From contig VXAU01004371.1 of assembly GCA_013399695.1 (NCBI GenBank), positions 10,833 through 74,832 on the forward strand: DNA of 64,000 bases, written 5' to 3'. Below, piece after piece: positions 62,758-64,000 of the stretch. The position numbers and the translations under genes were made by a program. The notes under the pieces are model-generated. The model was not told the DNA's origin and did no database searches. It saw only the letters and a list, made by a program, of their open reading frames with translations. Numbering within the stretch: the stretch's first letter is position 1; each line of letters begins with the position of its first letter. Origin of the DNA: Formicarius rufipectus. Lineage: Eukaryota; Chordata; Aves; Passeriformes; Formicariidae.

Positions 62758-62960
62758 ACCACAGAATCATTTAGCTTGGAAAAGACCTTTAACATCAACT
62801 AGTCCAACCATCAATGTAAGAAAACCAAGTCCACCACTAAACTGTGTCCTTCAGCACCACATCAACCTTTTTAAATACCTCCAGGGGTGGTGACACAACC
62901 ACTTCCCTGGGAAGCCTGTTCCAGCACTTAACAACCCTTTTCTGAATGAATGTAAAAGGA
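62758..62960 (-). mobile_element. CR1 LINE 3' end, reverse orientation
   Basis: It starts with ACCACAGAATCATTTAGC, then TTGGAAAAGACCTTTAACAT. AGTCCAACCATCAATGTAAG, ACCTCCAGGGGTGGTGACAC and CCTGTTCCAGCACTTAACAA follow, and it ends near TTTTCTGAATGAATG. The AGTCCAACCATCAATG segment is typical of a CR1 subfamily distinct from the copy at 54337. Confidence 0.92.
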
Positions 62961-64000
62961 ACATATTATATGTTAATATCCACAAGATAAAAAAAACTAA
63001 ACACTACTACATATATATGGATTTGAAATCTATTTGTAATCTCTTGTCAGATCTTCCGTCAATATACTTTTATTCATGCATCATCCTTATGAATCTCTTC
63101 TTTTTCAGCTTTTTGAAAGGAATGTGATCTTTTCCTCAGAGAATTGTTAGCAATGATGCAAAAGCTGGCAAAAATCACTGATTTTTTTTACCAATATTTT
63201 TTCCTTATTTTTATTATGTCCAAGCTAAACTTCAGTACATGTGCACTTAATTATGGTTCTTATCACACTTTACAGTTCACCATATTTATCTTTCATTCGT
63301 ATATGTCTAAGTATATCCCACATGATCATTGTTTTGTTTTTAGGAATAAACCCTAAATGATAATTTATTTTATCAAGTTCAGAGTAACTTCTATTTAATT
63401 GACTATTAAATTTGCAATCTAATACAGTTGATTTTGTTAAAAAAAAACAACACATGCACTTTATCTAGGTGCAGAAAACAATGCATTCTTATTTTCTTGT
63501 GTCTTTCTCCAGACAAACTATAGTTATAATTTACTTATTTTTACATTAGATTTAAAAATGCCTTTATAAATGCTAACAAAATATTTTTCATTACTAAAGT
63601 AAATTTGAGCTTTATGTTCAGCCTTGAAAAACTACCTGTAAAGCTCCTTAAGTTTCAATTTATAAACAAATGAAATAAAAGTTTAATTTATATGACACAG
63701 ATGCACTTGAGGCCTTATGACTTACTTTTCATTTAAAAAGAACTTCTTTCAAGATCTTCACATTTAAATTGTTTTAAAGTGATTTCCTAACATTTCTGTC
63801 TGTTTCTAAATTATGACCTTTATCTAAGTATTTAGTAAATATATAGACAAAATATGGAACTATTAAGTCAGAGAAATCTAAACATGTTCTATGCTATAAG
63901 AAACAAAGAGACAACACTCTCTGATGTAATTTTACATAAATGTCAGGTTTTCATCTAGAGTATCATCTCAAGATTAAAGCCAGCCAATGAAGACAGAGAA

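Larger units (their letters stand above)
31823..64000 (-). other. GRIK2: GRIK2 upstream intron (partial, at least 32 kb)
   Basis: Everything to the right of the first visible exon reads as intron. I looked for the preceding exon (DLFALDVEPYRYSG ... DGFMT) in the minus strand and did not recognise it, so the intron probably exceeds 32 kb; the 450-base gap at 38996-39445 could in principle hide it. Long unique AT-rich stretches (for example 42000-47300, 47700-51500, 52000-54300, 54700-57600, 57760-61400) carry no gene I can support. LTRs, CR1 fragments, an ancient repeat-like element and candidate conserved elements are listed separately. Confidence 0.75.

Noticed and set aside
1..64000. CRISPR arrays, operons, insertion sequences or other prokaryotic features
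   Set aside because: Nothing of the kind is present; gene structure, splice sites and repeats are those of a vertebrate.

Overview
The window is intronic vertebrate DNA, AT-rich, almost certainly from a bird. CR1-type LINE 3' ends occur in both orientations, solo retroviral LTRs are present, and no Alu, L1 or other mammal-type repeats are seen. The only gene I can support is the kainate-type glutamate receptor subunit GluK2 (GRIK2), on the minus strand. I recognise four consecutive coding exons, read from high to low coordinates: 31679-31822, 30316-30423, 24083-24196 and 14804-15010. Joined, they give 191 uninterrupted residues: the end of the amino-terminal domain, the linker, and the first part of ligand-binding segment S1. 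They correspond to about residues 318-508 of the roughly 908-residue human protein. Every exon has AG/GT borders, a length divisible by three and phase 0.

Layout. 1-14803 is the intron after the S1 exon; the next coding exon, with the rest of S1 and the first membrane segment, is not seen and should lie beyond the left edge. It carries two CR1 3' fragments in tandem (2205-3550), a CR1 fragment in reverse (9120-9385), a tRNA-like remnant (about 8920-8985), a T/G-rich tract and a 998-bp solo LTR with a 5-bp target duplication (12424-13421). 15011-24082, 24197-30315 and 30424-31678 are introns of 9.1, 6.1 and 1.3 kb. 31823-64000 is at least 32 kb of upstream intron with no recognised exon. It holds a second solo LTR (36145-36746) related to the first and in the same orientation, a probable third LTR (about 41007-41580), five CR1 fragments, a 450-base assembly gap (38996-39445), and several unique stretches that look like conserved non-coding elements, best at about 51590-51960.

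There are no bacterial-type genes, operons, CRISPR arrays or full-length mobile element genes. Most open reading frames longer than 60 codons are chance frames in AT-rich intron DNA or lie inside repeats. I did not find a clearly new biological system. The points most worth a second look are the pair of related sense-oriented LTRs with identical-length target duplications, the candidate regulatory elements, and the phase-symmetric exon set with one weak splice donor.
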